Source: Ruminococcaceae bacterium UBA3215
GTDB lineage: Bacteria; Bacillota; Clostridia; Oscillospirales; Ruminococcaceae
Assembly: GCA_002363155.1 (NCBI GenBank)
Contig: DEWH01000017.1
Span: 143,420 to 207,419 of the forward strand
Reading direction: 5' to 3'
DNA: 64,000 nt
Shown: positions 15,005-23,788 of the stretch, one piece after another
Layout of the letters: every line of letters begins with the position of its first letter
Numbering within the stretch: the first letter of the stretch is position 1
Notes under the pieces: model-generated
What the model was told of the DNA's origin: nothing
Databases searched by the model: none
What the model saw: the letters and a program-made list of their open reading frames with translations, nothing else
Program-made: the position numbers and the translations under genes

Positions 15005-16117
15005 TTAGCGCAGAAGGCAGACGCAGGTGGCTCCGATGCCTTTTCCGGCGAGACCGAGACCTTCCTCGGTGGTAGCCTTTACGCTTACGCGTTCGGCGGG
15101 AATGCCCACAGCGCGGGCGATATTTTCGCGCATCTGCGCTATGTAGGGCGCAAGCTTCGGCTTTTCCGCGTTTATGGTGCAGTCGAGATTCGAGACTTCA
15201 TATCCCTGCTCCCGCACCATTCTGTCCACATGACGGAGAAGCGCGATGCTGTCCGCACCCTTGTATTCCGGGTCACTGTCGGGGAAATGCTTTCCTATAT
15301 CGCCGAGTGCAAGCGCACCAAGCATAGCGTCCATTACCGCGTGAACCAGCACATCTGCGTCGGAATGACCGAGAAGTCCGAGTTCATAAGGTATCTCCGC
15401 ACCGCCGATCACAAGCTTTCTGCCCTCCGTGAGAATATGCACATCATACCCGTGACCTATGCGGAGAGCGGGTCTGTCCGCGGGGATATCCTCCGGCGTC
15501 GTTATCTTTATGTTCTCTCTGTCTCCGTCCACAAGCTTCACCTTTATCCCTAATATCTCCGCAAGTCCCGCATCATCGGTAGCTTCCCTGCCCGAAAGCA
15601 TCATCTCTGTGTAAATATCCGCGCGGAAAGCCTGCGGGGTCTGTACAGCGCGGAGTTTATCGCGCTCCGGCGTTCCTGCCGAGAAGCCGTTCCCGTCAAT
15701 GAACTTCACCGTATCCTTGAGCGGTATCGCCGGGATCGCCGCACCGTATTCTGCCGCAGTTCCCGCAATGCGCTCTATCAGTTCAGCGGTCACGAACGGT
15801 CTTGCACCGTCATGCACCATTATAATATCCGCGTCATGTGAAACCGAGTAAGCGTTCCGCGCGGATAAAGTGCGCGACGCACCGCCGGGAACAATGCTTT
15901 TCAGCTTTGTTATGCCGTATTCTTCGCAGAGCGCGTGTATCTTGTCGATATCGCATTCCCTCGCGGCGATGATAATGCCGGAGATGACCGGCGATTTTTC
16001 AAATGCCAGCGCGCTCTTTATTATCACGGGGATACCGCCGACAGGAACGAACTGCTTGTTGACGCCGCCCATTCTCTGCGACGAACCGCCGGCAAGTATA
16101 AGAACATCTGTCTGCAT
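15005..16117 (-). CDS. ispDF: bifunctional IspD-IspF enzyme (MEP isoprenoid pathway)
   Basis: 370 residues, a fusion. Residues 1 to ~215 are IspD (2-C-methyl-D-erythritol 4-phosphate cytidylyltransferase): LAGGSSQRMGG nucleotide loop, VHDGARPFV, and DRENIKITTPEDI. Residues ~218-370 are IspF (2,4-cyclodiphosphate synthase): RIGHGYDVH and LLGHSDADVLVHAVMDA with the metal ligands, GDIGKHFPDSDP, and a typical end VKATTEEGLGLAGKG. The enzymes catalyse non-consecutive steps; the IspE step lies between. The ATG is 4 bases after the substrate-binding protein's stop, so it may be read from that gene's promoter. Confidence 0.95.
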   Translation of the reverse strand: MQTDVLILAGGSSQRMGGVNKQFVPVGGIPVIIKSALAFEKSPVISGIIIAARECDIDKIHALCEEYGITKLKSIVPGGASRTLSARNAYSVSHDADIIMVHDGARPFVTAELIERIAGTAAEYGAAIPAIPLKDTVKFIDGNGFSAGTPERDKLRAVQTPQAFRADIYTEMMLSGREATDDAGLAEILGIKVKLVDGDRENIKITTPEDIPADRPALRIGHGYDVHILTEGRKLVIGGAEIPYELGLLGHSDADVLVHAVMDAMLGALALGDIGKHFPDSDPEYKGADSIALLRHVDRMVREQGYEVSNLDCTINAEKPKLAPYIAQMRENIARAVGIPAERVSVKATTEEGLGLAGKGIGATCVCLLR

Positions 16118-16121
16118 ACGC

Positions 16122-18479
16122 TTACTGCCCTTTCTTGAGCCTTAACGAACCGATCTCGTCCGTCCAGTCATACCATTCCGTCATATTTCCGGGAACGGAG
16201 GAAACATCAACTCTTATCGTGCTGACAAGCGTGCATAAAGTGCGTGTATAAAGCGGTATCTCCGCCGCGTAAACATTCACAGCCCTGTCGATGCACGCCA
16301 TATATGCGGAAGGCTTTTCCTCGTCCGGCGCATTCTCCGCCGCCTCCACAAGCTCCTCAAGCTTATGGGAAGCGATGCCGTAATATCCGTCAATATAGAT
16401 CTTGCGGAGACCGTCCACCCATGCTCCTGCCCAGATCTCATGTTCTCCGCCTGTCAGCAGATCCCAGAGTTCCTCCGGATCCTCCGAGAGACGCACATCA
16501 AGGGTGATGCCGAGACTTCCGAGAAGCTCAGACGCATTCTTCAGCGCGGAGTATGCGGGGTGAGAGCCGTTTGAACCGCCTATGACAAGCGCAGAGTATT
16601 CAGTCTTTGCACCCTCCGGAGCGCCGGTAATTATGCCTTCCTCGGATATTTCAAATCCCGCGGCGCGGAAAAAACCGAGACAGGCTTCTTTCACTGCCTC
16701 TTCGCGGTCACTTTCCGACATATCAGGGGAAAAGATCGGTCTGCCGTCCGCGTCCGTCATGAACGGCACTTCCGGGTAGCTTTCATCTGTCTCCGGCACT
16801 ACGCCGTCGATAACGGGATAATTCAGTATCTCGCAGTGTCCGCCGAAATAGCCTTGCAGGGACGCTTCCTTGTAGAAGGATATTGCAGTCGCAAGCCCTC
16901 TGCGAAGGGCGTAGCTCTTATCGGAGAAACCGTCGTCGCCGACTCTGACATTATCCGCGTTGATGCCGATATATCCGTACCCGCATTCGCCCGACACATA
17001 CGGCATTATCTTCTCCAAAGTGCGGTTTGCCTCGTCAACAACGGCATAGCTTTCCGCAGTACCGTCGGAAAAGCTTATATCGGCAAGACCGTCCGCGATA
17101 GCGGAAGCCGCGTCGCTTTCCGCAGCCGCAATGATCTTCAGCTGCTTTGTTTCGGGTGCGCCCTTGTAGTAATTCTCGTTTGCTTCGAGGAGAAGAGCGC
17201 CGTTCTCATGCCCGGTGAAGCGGTAGGCTCCGGCGCCGACAGGCTCTCCGGAATGCACGCCGAGCACGGCTTTCGCATTTCCCTTTGCAAATCCGAAACG
17301 TTCGCCGGAATAGCTGTACATTCCGGTGCTGCCGTAATAGTGGAGCGGAAGTATCTGCATACCGCACAGCGCGTCCTCGAAGCCGTCGGTATTGCCGACA
17401 ACGCTTACGGAAAGGCTGTGATCTCCGGTCTTTTCTATGCCGGAAACACTGCCGATGACCGCCGGTTCCCCGTCACCGCTCTCCTGCCCGGTGATATAGC
17501 CGACTGCGACAGTTACAGCCTGTTCATCGTAAGCGGTCTCATCGCCGGTTATCATGCCTGCCAGCTGACGGTAATTGCCGCCGTAGGAATCCGCGGTCTC
17601 TGCGATAACCGTGTCCCTGTCCTTGCCGGAAGCGTCGTAATCGCCGCCGAGGGAGTAAAAGTAAGCAAAAAGCTCCGGGGCTTCCTTGTACTTGTCCGTA
17701 TAGAACGAGTATGAGCTGTCGTCGTACATTGCTTCGACAGCGGAATACTGCTGTTCGAGCGCCGGTATTATGAGTTTTTCCCGCAGGAGCGGTGTTATTC
17801 CCTCCGAAGCGAGGGCTTCCGAGATCATTTCGTCAGTTATCGTATCTGCGATCTCGCTGTCGTAGATGTAATTGAGCGCTCCGGCGATATTCACCCAGCC
17901 GAGCGGGAAAATGCCGTCGTAGGAGGGGTCAAGATGCAGGTAGAGCGTGAAGATGACATCGTCCGCGTCGAGGGGCTCTCCGTCGGAGAACTTCACATCA
18001 TCGCGGAGCCGGATATCATAGACGGAGATGTTGGTCTCCGTATCGCGGGAAATGCCGATATCCGCGATACCGCTGTAACTGTAGCTTTTCCCGCCGTACA
18101 TCTCGTACTGCGGCACCCGGGCATGGGTTATGAGCGCGCCGTTTCTTGTGCGTCCGGAAAGTGTAACGCCGACAGCCTTGCCGAAGAGGCGCGACAGAGG
18201 GGAGTTGTCATAAAACGGCGAAATATCGACGGTACTGCCGTTAGCTGCAACAGTCAGCGGAAGCTCGGTGACTGTTCCGGCAGGCTCATCTTCACTTGCA
18301 AGAGCCGCTGCGGAAGCATTCTCGGTCTTCGGCGGCTCCTCTGTGGTAACGGGAGGCTCCGTGCTTATAACGGTCTCCGATGTATCGGCGGGAGCAGGCG
18401 TACTTGCGCCGCAGCCCGCTGTCAATGCCGCACACAAAAGCGCCGCGGCGATCTTTTTCAGGTTATCTGTATGTTTCAG
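16122..18479 (-). CDS. family-5 ABC substrate-binding lipoprotein (peptide-type)
   Basis: 785 residues when started at CTG 18477-18479. The start rests on three facts: AAGGAG lies 9 bases upstream, a perfect promoter lies at 18520-18548, and the in-frame ATG at 18674 is upstream of that promoter. The result begins MKHTDNLKKIAAALLCAALTAGC, a clean lipoprotein signal with Cys at residue 22-23. SBP family-5 motifs follow: DVKFSDGEPLDADDVIFTLY and EPVGAGAYRFTGHENGALLLEAN. It is longer than the usual ~550 residues. No permease or ATPase gene is adjacent, so it may serve a transporter elsewhere or act as a sensor. Confidence 0.82.
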   Translation of the reverse strand: MKHTDNLKKIAAALLCAALTAGCGASTPAPADTSETVISTEPPVTTEEPPKTENASAAALASEDEPAGTVTELPLTVAANGSTVDISPFYDNSPLSRLFGKAVGVTLSGRTRNGALITHARVPQYEMYGGKSYSYSGIADIGISRDTETNISVYDIRLRDDVKFSDGEPLDADDVIFTLYLHLDPSYDGIFPLGWVNIAGALNYIYDSEIADTITDEMISEALASEGITPLLREKLIIPALEQQYSAVEAMYDDSSYSFYTDKYKEAPELFAYFYSLGGDYDASGKDRDTVIAETADSYGGNYRQLAGMITGDETAYDEQAVTVAVGYITGQESGDGEPAVIGSVSGIEKTGDHSLSVSVVGNTDGFEDALCGMQILPLHYYGSTGMYSYSGERFGFAKGNAKAVLGVHSGEPVGAGAYRFTGHENGALLLEANENYYKGAPETKQLKIIAAAESDAASAIADGLADISFSDGTAESYAVVDEANRTLEKIMPYVSGECGYGYIGINADNVRVGDDGFSDKSYALRRGLATAISFYKEASLQGYFGGHCEILNYPVIDGVVPETDESYPEVPFMTDADGRPIFSPDMSESDREEAVKEACLGFFRAAGFEISEEGIITGAPEGAKTEYSALVIGGSNGSHPAYSALKNASELLGSLGITLDVRLSEDPEELWDLLTGGEHEIWAGAWVDGLRKIYIDGYYGIASHKLEELVEAAENAPDEEKPSAYMACIDRAVNVYAAEIPLYTRTLCTLVSTIRVDVSSVPGNMTEWYDWTDEIGSLRLKKGQ

Positions 18480-18519
18480 GATACTGCACTCCTTATAGAA
18501 TAGCGTTTTATCGTACAAT

Positions 18520-18548
18520 ATTATAATACAAAAGAACGAACTTGTCAA
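18520..18548 (-). promoter_or_regulatory. promoter of the substrate-binding lipoprotein
   Basis: TTGACA, 17 bases, TATAAT on the minus strand, perfect consensus. Transcription should start near 18513, which excludes the upstream in-frame ATG and supports the CTG start. Confidence 0.85.
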
Positions 18549-18571
18549 ATCCGATAAAACCGCACCTTGTC

Positions 18572-18600
18572 TTGACAACGTAAAACACAGGGAGTATAAT
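18572..18600 (+). promoter_or_regulatory. promoter of the GNAT gene
   Basis: TTGACA, 17 bases, TATAAT, perfect consensus, 42 bases before the ATG at 18643. It is divergent from the equally perfect promoter at 18520-18548, with the two -35 boxes about 23 bases apart. Confidence 0.85.
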
Positions 18601-18642
18601 GGTTCTGTGCGTACCGGATATCTGTCTGAAAGGAAGAAGAAA

Positions 18643-19110
18643 ATGGAGATAAGAAGAGCGGAAGCGAAAGACATTGACGGTCTGAACCGCCTGCTGCGGC
18701 AGGTCCTCGAAGTGCATCACAAAGGCAGACCCGATCTGTTCAAAGGGAACGTGAAGAAGTACACCGACGAGGAACTCACACAGATGACAGGCGACGACAG
18801 CAAGCCGATATTCGCGGCATTTGAGAACGGCGAACTTCTCGGCTACGCGTTCTGCGTAATAAAGCAGTATCCCTGCGACAACATACTCACCGACATAAAG
18901 ACGCTGTACATAGACGATCTCTGCGTTGACGAAAACTCCCGCGGAAAGCACATCGGCACTGCTCTGTACGAGTATGTCAAAGGCTACGCGAAGAGCATCG
19001 GCTGCTATAACATAACGCTTAACGTCTGGGAATGCAACCCCTCCGCCAAGCGCTTTTACGAGCACCTCGGGCTCCTCCCGCAGAAAACCGGAATGGAGAT
19101 GCTCCTCTGA
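18643..19110 (+). CDS. GNAT family N-acetyltransferase
   Basis: 155 residues, one complete GNAT domain. The acetyl-CoA loop is VDENSRGKHIGTALYEYV (about 103-120), followed by the C-terminal signature LNVWECNPSAKRFYEHLGL. The ATG at 18643 has AGGAAG upstream; the in-frame ATG 36 bases earlier lacks one. It is monocistronic with a strong promoter. The substrate cannot be inferred. It resembles the small-molecule or protein N-terminal acetylases common in clostridia. Confidence 0.88.
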   Translation: MEIRRAEAKDIDGLNRLLRQVLEVHHKGRPDLFKGNVKKYTDEELTQMTGDDSKPIFAAFENGELLGYAFCVIKQYPCDNILTDIKTLYIDDLCVDENSRGKHIGTALYEYVKGYAKSIGCYNITLNVWECNPSAKRFYEHLGLLPQKTGMEMLL

Positions 19111-19190
19111 CCTGCGCTTACGCGCCATGCCCTGCGCGGGCAGCGCCAGCCCTGCGCTTACGCGCTATGCCCTGCGCGGGCAGCGCCAGC
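19111..19190 (+). repeat. 40-bp direct repeat, two units
   Basis: Two 40-base units (19111-19150 and 19151-19190) that differ at one base. Each contains CGCTTACGCG and TGCCCTGCGCGGGCAGCGCC, with internal hairpin potential. They begin at the base after the GNAT stop and run into the CCAGCCCCC palindrome. Confidence 0.85.
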
Positions 19191-19212
19191 CCCCTTTAAA
19201 AAAGGGGGCTGG
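19186..19212. repeat. CCAGCCCCCTTT palindrome, copy 1
   Basis: Perfect 12-base arms CCAGCCCCCTTT/AAAGGGGGCTGG with an AAA loop, followed by ACCTCCTAAA. Matching copies lie at 59932-59957 and 63964-63990, each with GCGCC or CCG before it and a C-rich CCTAAA after it. Confidence 0.85.
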
Positions 19213-19324
19213 ACCTCCTAAACCGGTCCCGTAACACGGAGATCGCAAGTCCCTGCCCCCAACAGGCATTTACAGATCATACGGCAACCCCCTGCCGCGC
19301 TTCGTCTGCACGGCAGTTTTTTTC

Positions 19325-19353
19325 TTGACATATCCGGTTTCAGATGATATACT
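19325..19353 (+). promoter_or_regulatory. promoter of the zinc-ribbon membrane protein gene
   Basis: TTGACA, 17 bases, TATACT with TG one base before the -10. It ends 49 bases before the ATG at 19402. Confidence 0.8.
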
Positions 19354-19401
19354 GTAATATGGTATATAGTTTTTAAACATTGCCGGAGAAAGGAATATGC
19401 T

Positions 19402-22400
19402 ATGTTTTGCGGAAAATGCGGAAACAAACTTGACGATAATGTAAAATTCTGCCCGGCTTGCGGAACCCCCGTTCAGCAGAAAGAGTCTGTTGCGCCCGTT
19501 CAGCAGGAAGAACCCGTACAGGAACCTGTAACTCCCGTACAGCAGGAAGAGCCTGTGCAGGAACCTGTAACTCCCGTACAGCAGGAAGAGCCTGTGCAGG
19601 AACCTGTATCTCCCGTACAGCAGGAAGAACCTGTACTGCTCGCCGGAGATGTCGCAATGCCTATCGATCCGGAGCCTGTACAGAGTGAAATGCCTGTACA
19701 GCCCGAACTTCCCGCTCAGCCGGAAATTCCGGTTCAGCAGACAGTTCCCGTTCACCCGGAAGTACCGATACAGCAGGCGGCTCCCATTCAGCCGGCATTT
19801 GCGGGCGTACCGGAGACACCCGTGAAGAAAAAGAAGAGCAAAGCCGGACTGATAGCCGGCATCACAGCCGCGGCAGTGGTTGTCGGCGGTGCCGGAGTGG
19901 GCTATTTCGGGTTCCATGATGACATCACCCGCCTTTTTATGGGCGACAAGGAATACGCGAAGATGATCGACAAGAGTACGTTCAAAGGCGCGGAACAGTA
20001 CGAAAGTCAGTCGGAAACATACATAAAGACAGCTTCGACATCTCTGGGCGCGTTCATGAAAACGGCAAAGGAAACGTCGGACACGGAATCTGACCGGGAT
20101 TCCGAGGAACTCCGGAATAAGTCCACGCTCATTGCGCTGAACCAGATCACGGATACGTTTGACCGTTATGCGCTTCCGGAGGGAATGTCGCTTACGTCGG
20201 AGGCTTCCGTAAATGTACAGCTCGGCAGTGTTTTTGCGCTTATGGACAGCGAATCCACAAGAAAGATCATAGACGCGGTCAACAGCTCGAAATTTACCGC
20301 CAGGATAGCAAACGGCGAAACCGATATGCTTTCCGGCACTGCGGAGATCGCGGGTGAGGAGTTTGTGAACGCCGCTTTCTATACCAAGGACGGCGGAATG
20401 CTTATAACGCTCCCCGGGATCACAGACAAGACCGTCTATATCCCGAAAGAGGAGTTTGACAGCGTAAAGATCTCCGAAGAGGAGTCCAAAAAGTACATTC
20501 CGGATATGGAAGAGCTTAAACGCATACGCAATGATCTTATAAAGATATACTACGACAGCTACGATACCGCGCAGATAACCTACACCGACGCAAGCATAAT
20601 GACAGTCGATATCGACAAGACCGAGAATGCCGTAAGAGTACAGGGCAACCGCGTCAGCGTCACATTCACCCGCGAACAGCTTGAGGATATGATGGACAAA
20701 TGCCGTGAGTATCTGAAGAACGACGAGTACCTGCGGAAGTATTTCAATGAAGCATACGGCATCGGCGATGAAACATACGACAATACGTTCAAGAAACCGG
20801 AGAGCAGTCAGGACGAAAACAAGCAGAACTCATCTCTTACCATAGAGCATATCGTTGACGTGCATAACAACGTTCTCGGAACGGAATACAGATTTGAGAC
20901 GGAAAAAGACGGCACGCTGAACTTCCGCTTCGTCAGTGACAAGAACAGCAAGGGATTCTTTGCCGGATACAATGACGGAAACGGCAGCAGAAAGGTTCTT
21001 GTACAGTGTGTTGACACATCGGAGAACGGCAGGGACGGCAAGGCTGTTCTTGATATTTTAGCTGATATAAACAGCGGTAAAGACGGCAGTGCCGAAACCT
21101 GCAATTTCAGATTCAACTGCGATTATACCGGAAAAGGAAAAGCAAAGTTCATAGGAGATACCGAAGTCCCGGTCGGAAAGTACGTTATAACCCTCTCCAA
21201 TCCGGACACATTTGAGGAGTCTCTGAAATCGCTGCTCGGCAGTGCTTCGGATAAGCTCCCGGACGTTATGGGGAATATGTCCGCCGACACAGACGGAAAT
21301 GACAGCGGCAGGAGCGGAAACGGCTTCAATCCCGATTCCCTTATCAAGGAGCTGAAAAAGTTCACGCTTACGTCCGAGATCACGGTGGACGGCGACGTTA
21401 TGAACGAGACGATGAACATATCTCTCGGCGAGATAGGCTCAGTCGAATTCGGCAGACGCAGCGAAAAGAAGCAGGAAACCGTTGAAATGCCCGATACCGC
21501 GAACTCGATAAAGATCGGCGATAATGACAGTATGTCTGCTTTGGGCGAGGATATCTCCGCATGGACCCGGGACAAACTCGAAAAGAGCGGAATGACCAAT
21601 GCTATCGGCGGGGCGCTCGGAGGCGCACTCGGAGGTGCGATCGGAAGCTCCCTCGGTCAGGACATCGGCAGTCAGAACAACAGCACCAACCCTCATTACG
21701 CGGCGTACACCGAGTACATGGAGTACAGCGCGGACAATATGAGCAACAACATCTACCAGACATTGAATGACCAGATAAGGGAGATCCTTATCAGGAGGGG
21801 CAGTGACAATACAGAGCACAGGATAAAGCTCTACTACAAAAACGGCTATCCGGAGATAATAGACAACGGCGGATTCAGCGAATTTGATCCCGGATATGCT
21901 GCGGAAGCGGACAACGTGTACGCGGAGATCCTTGTTGACAGCCGTGTTTCGGACGGAATAGTCGGCGTTACAACGGTATTCACCGATGACAGAAATGATA
22001 TTCCGAACGAGCTTCCCGGCGTGTTCAACTATATGGATATGGCTTATCCGTGGGAAAACATAGGCATGATCGGCGACTACGTTGTCGGCACATATCCCTA
22101 TCTTTACACCGGCGAATCCACGACAACCGAGTACCCGGCTCCCCAGCTCACGAAGGAAGACCTCGATCTTATCGCGTACAATGCGGCGGGAAAGGCATTC
22201 GACCTTCTTGATGCCAACGGCATGGCAGGAAAGTATATCCGCTCCGGCTCCTCCGATCTCGGGGTAGAGTACTCTTATGACACTAACGAATGGAATTTGT
22301 CGGGATTCTATGAGAACGGCATCTGGACAGGAAACGAGCTGTTCTCGTCCGAGTTCACAGACGAGCTTTTGGGCAAATGCAAGGAGCTTCACGAGATAAC

Positions 22401-23706
22401 CGGCGATACACGGGCATTCAGAGTAAGGTTCTTCTTCAAGAACGGAAAGCTTGTGGGCACCGCGGCGACGTCCGAAGAACCGTATGCTTCTCTTGAATGG
22501 GAAGGATTCCCGAAAACCGATGACTTTGAAGCCGGCATTTTTGACGGCTGGCTCACGGATATCGGAGACGGCTACATCAACTATGCAGGAAACGTGATAC
22601 CTGTCGGCACATACAGCGTTCCCGCAAGCCGGAGCCTTGTCAGCAGTGCAAACGCGGGTGCTTCCGCGCAGGGAGCGCAGTCTCTCGGCTATGACGGAAC
22701 GTGGCGTATTACCGCGGTCAACGGACAGTCCTACGAAGAAGCGGTAAAAGAAGGATTTGAGAACATTTCGGATCAGCCGGACTTTGACGAAAGCGACATA
22801 CCGGCATTCTACATTATAATAAACGGCAATAAGATGTCCGTGTCCATAGAAGGAGAGGACTTAGACACCGCGGTCATCACCCTTGAACAGGGCGACTACA
22901 AGGGCAAGCCGGCATATTGTCTCATGCAGGAGGGCTGGGAAGATCCCAACGGCTGGTTCGTACCCGGAGAAACACAGGGAACCGCACAGCTCATAGACCC
23001 CGACGAGACTCTGATCCTTGATCTTGTATGGGAAAGCGAAGTGAAGACCGTTTCCGGAAACGGCTACCTTTTCGGCGAAGTCAAGAGTGACGCCTCGATA
23101 GAGGAGATCGCCGGAAAATGGTACGGCACTCATGACGGCGACGAGTATTATCTCGTGATCGACACCAACTATGTCGCGGTTGAGGCAGATGATGACGATG
23201 CTTATTTCTCCGACACGGACTTCATTCTGCTCAATCCCACAGAGGACGGATTTGACGGTTTTGCCGACCGGCAGGAAGAAGCGGTCACAAAGATCAAATA
23301 CAGCGCCGAGACCGACACTATCATGGTCAGCCCGGCAAACAGTGACGACGCGAGAATCTTCAAGAGAGTCGAAACTGCTCCCGCGATCACCGATTATCTC
23401 GGAAAATGGGAAGTTGCCACGATAGACGGACAGACTATCGAAACTTACGCCGGTCAGCTCGGTTTCGAGACGGAAGATGTGGCTTTCAGCTTTGACATAG
23501 GAAGATCCACCGCGCTGTATTCAGACACATTCGGATCCGAGGTATGGACTGTGATACCGGTAAGCGGCACTGAAGTAACTCTCGCATACGATTCCTCGAT
23601 GTTCATGAAGATGAAGCTTTCGGACGACGGCACGGCGATGACCGGAAAGATAAGCATCGACGACAGCGAGGAAACGGACGAATATACATTCAGAAAAGTC
23701 CAATAA
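19402..23706 (+). CDS. large zinc-ribbon, single-helix surface protein
   Basis: 1434 residues. The first 25 hold a zinc ribbon (CGKCG and CPACG). A Pro/Gln/Glu-rich tether follows, including 3.5 copies of a 13-residue unit VQQEEPVQEPVTP. One membrane helix lies at about 147-172 (AGLIAGITAAAVVVGGAGVGYF). The rest should lie outside the cell: a long soluble part, a glycine zipper (GGALGGALGGAIGSSLG, near 733-750), and three C-terminal repeats beginning GTWRIT, GKWYGT and GKWEVA (near 1096, 1236 and 1333) that look like small lipocalin-like domains. I do not recognise the middle. An inside zinc ribbon with an outside sensor-like body recalls clostridial surface or envelope-stress proteins; the function is unknown. 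Confidence 0.8.
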   Translation: MFCGKCGNKLDDNVKFCPACGTPVQQKESVAPVQQEEPVQEPVTPVQQEEPVQEPVTPVQQEEPVQEPVSPVQQEEPVLLAGDVAMPIDPEPVQSEMPVQPELPAQPEIPVQQTVPVHPEVPIQQAAPIQPAFAGVPETPVKKKKSKAGLIAGITAAAVVVGGAGVGYFGFHDDITRLFMGDKEYAKMIDKSTFKGAEQYESQSETYIKTASTSLGAFMKTAKETSDTESDRDSEELRNKSTLIALNQITDTFDRYALPEGMSLTSEASVNVQLGSVFALMDSESTRKIIDAVNSSKFTARIANGETDMLSGTAEIAGEEFVNAAFYTKDGGMLITLPGITDKTVYIPKEEFDSVKISEEESKKYIPDMEELKRIRNDLIKIYYDSYDTAQITYTDASIMTVDIDKTENAVRVQGNRVSVTFTREQLEDMMDKCREYLKNDEYLRKYFNEAYGIGDETYDNTFKKPESSQDENKQNSSLTIEHIVDVHNNVLGTEYRFETEKDGTLNFRFVSDKNSKGFFAGYNDGNGSRKVLVQCVDTSENGRDGKAVLDILADINSGKDGSAETCNFRFNCDYTGKGKAKFIGDTEVPVGKYVITLSNPDTFEESLKSLLGSASDKLPDVMGNMSADTDGNDSGRSGNGFNPDSLIKELKKFTLTSEITVDGDVMNETMNISLGEIGSVEFGRRSEKKQETVEMPDTANSIKIGDNDSMSALGEDISAWTRDKLEKSGMTNAIGGALGGALGGAIGSSLGQDIGSQNNSTNPHYAAYTEYMEYSADNMSNNIYQTLNDQIREILIRRGSDNTEHRIKLYYKNGYPEIIDNGGFSEFDPGYAAEADNVYAEILVDSRVSDGIVGVTTVFTDDRNDIPNELPGVFNYMDMAYPWENIGMIGDYVVGTYPYLYTGESTTTEYPAPQLTKEDLDLIAYNAAGKAFDLLDANGMAGKYIRSGSSDLGVEYSYDTNEWNLSGFYENGIWTGNELFSSEFTDELLGKCKELHEITGDTRAFRVRFFFKNGKLVGTAATSEEPYASLEWEGFPKTDDFEAGIFDGWLTDIGDGYINYAGNVIPVGTYSVPASRSLVSSANAGASAQGAQSLGYDGTWRITAVNGQSYEEAVKEGFENISDQPDFDESDIPAFYIIINGNKMSVSIEGEDLDTAVITLEQGDYKGKPAYCLMQEGWEDPNGWFVPGETQGTAQLIDPDETLILDLVWESEVKTVSGNGYLFGEVKSDASIEEIAGKWYGTHDGDEYYLVIDTNYVAVEADDDDAYFSDTDFILLNPTEDGFDGFADRQEEAVTKIKYSAETDTIMVSPANSDDARIFKRVETAPAITDYLGKWEVATIDGQTIETYAGQLGFETEDVAFSFDIGRSTALYSDTFGSEVWTVIPVSGTEVTLAYDSSMFMKMKLSDDGTAMTGKISIDDSEETDEYTFRKVQ
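19501..19635 (+). repeat. 39-bp tandem repeat inside the zinc-ribbon gene
   Basis: Three 39-base units (19501, 19540, 19579) and a partial fourth from 19618. They keep the reading frame and encode a 13-residue unit, so unit number can vary without breaking the protein. Differences between units are mostly at third positions. Confidence 0.9.
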
Positions 23707-23731
23707 CGGCTGACAAAACTATAGATATGAC

Positions 23732-23764
23732 TTCGCCCCGGCAGCATTATCCCGCCGGGGCGAA
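23732..23764. terminator. strong hairpin after the zinc-ribbon gene
   Basis: TTCGCCCCGGC pairs with GCCGGGGCGAA (11-base arms, 11-base loop), 25 bases after the stop. No T-tract follows on the plus strand, so intrinsic termination is doubtful; it may act as a 3' stability hairpin. Confidence 0.5.
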
Positions 23765-23788
23765 AATACCGGAAACGGAGGTAAGGAA

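Noticed and set aside
19501..19635. CRISPR or intergenic tandem repeat
   Set aside because: The units are contiguous, a multiple of three and in frame inside a long gene, so they are coding repeats.
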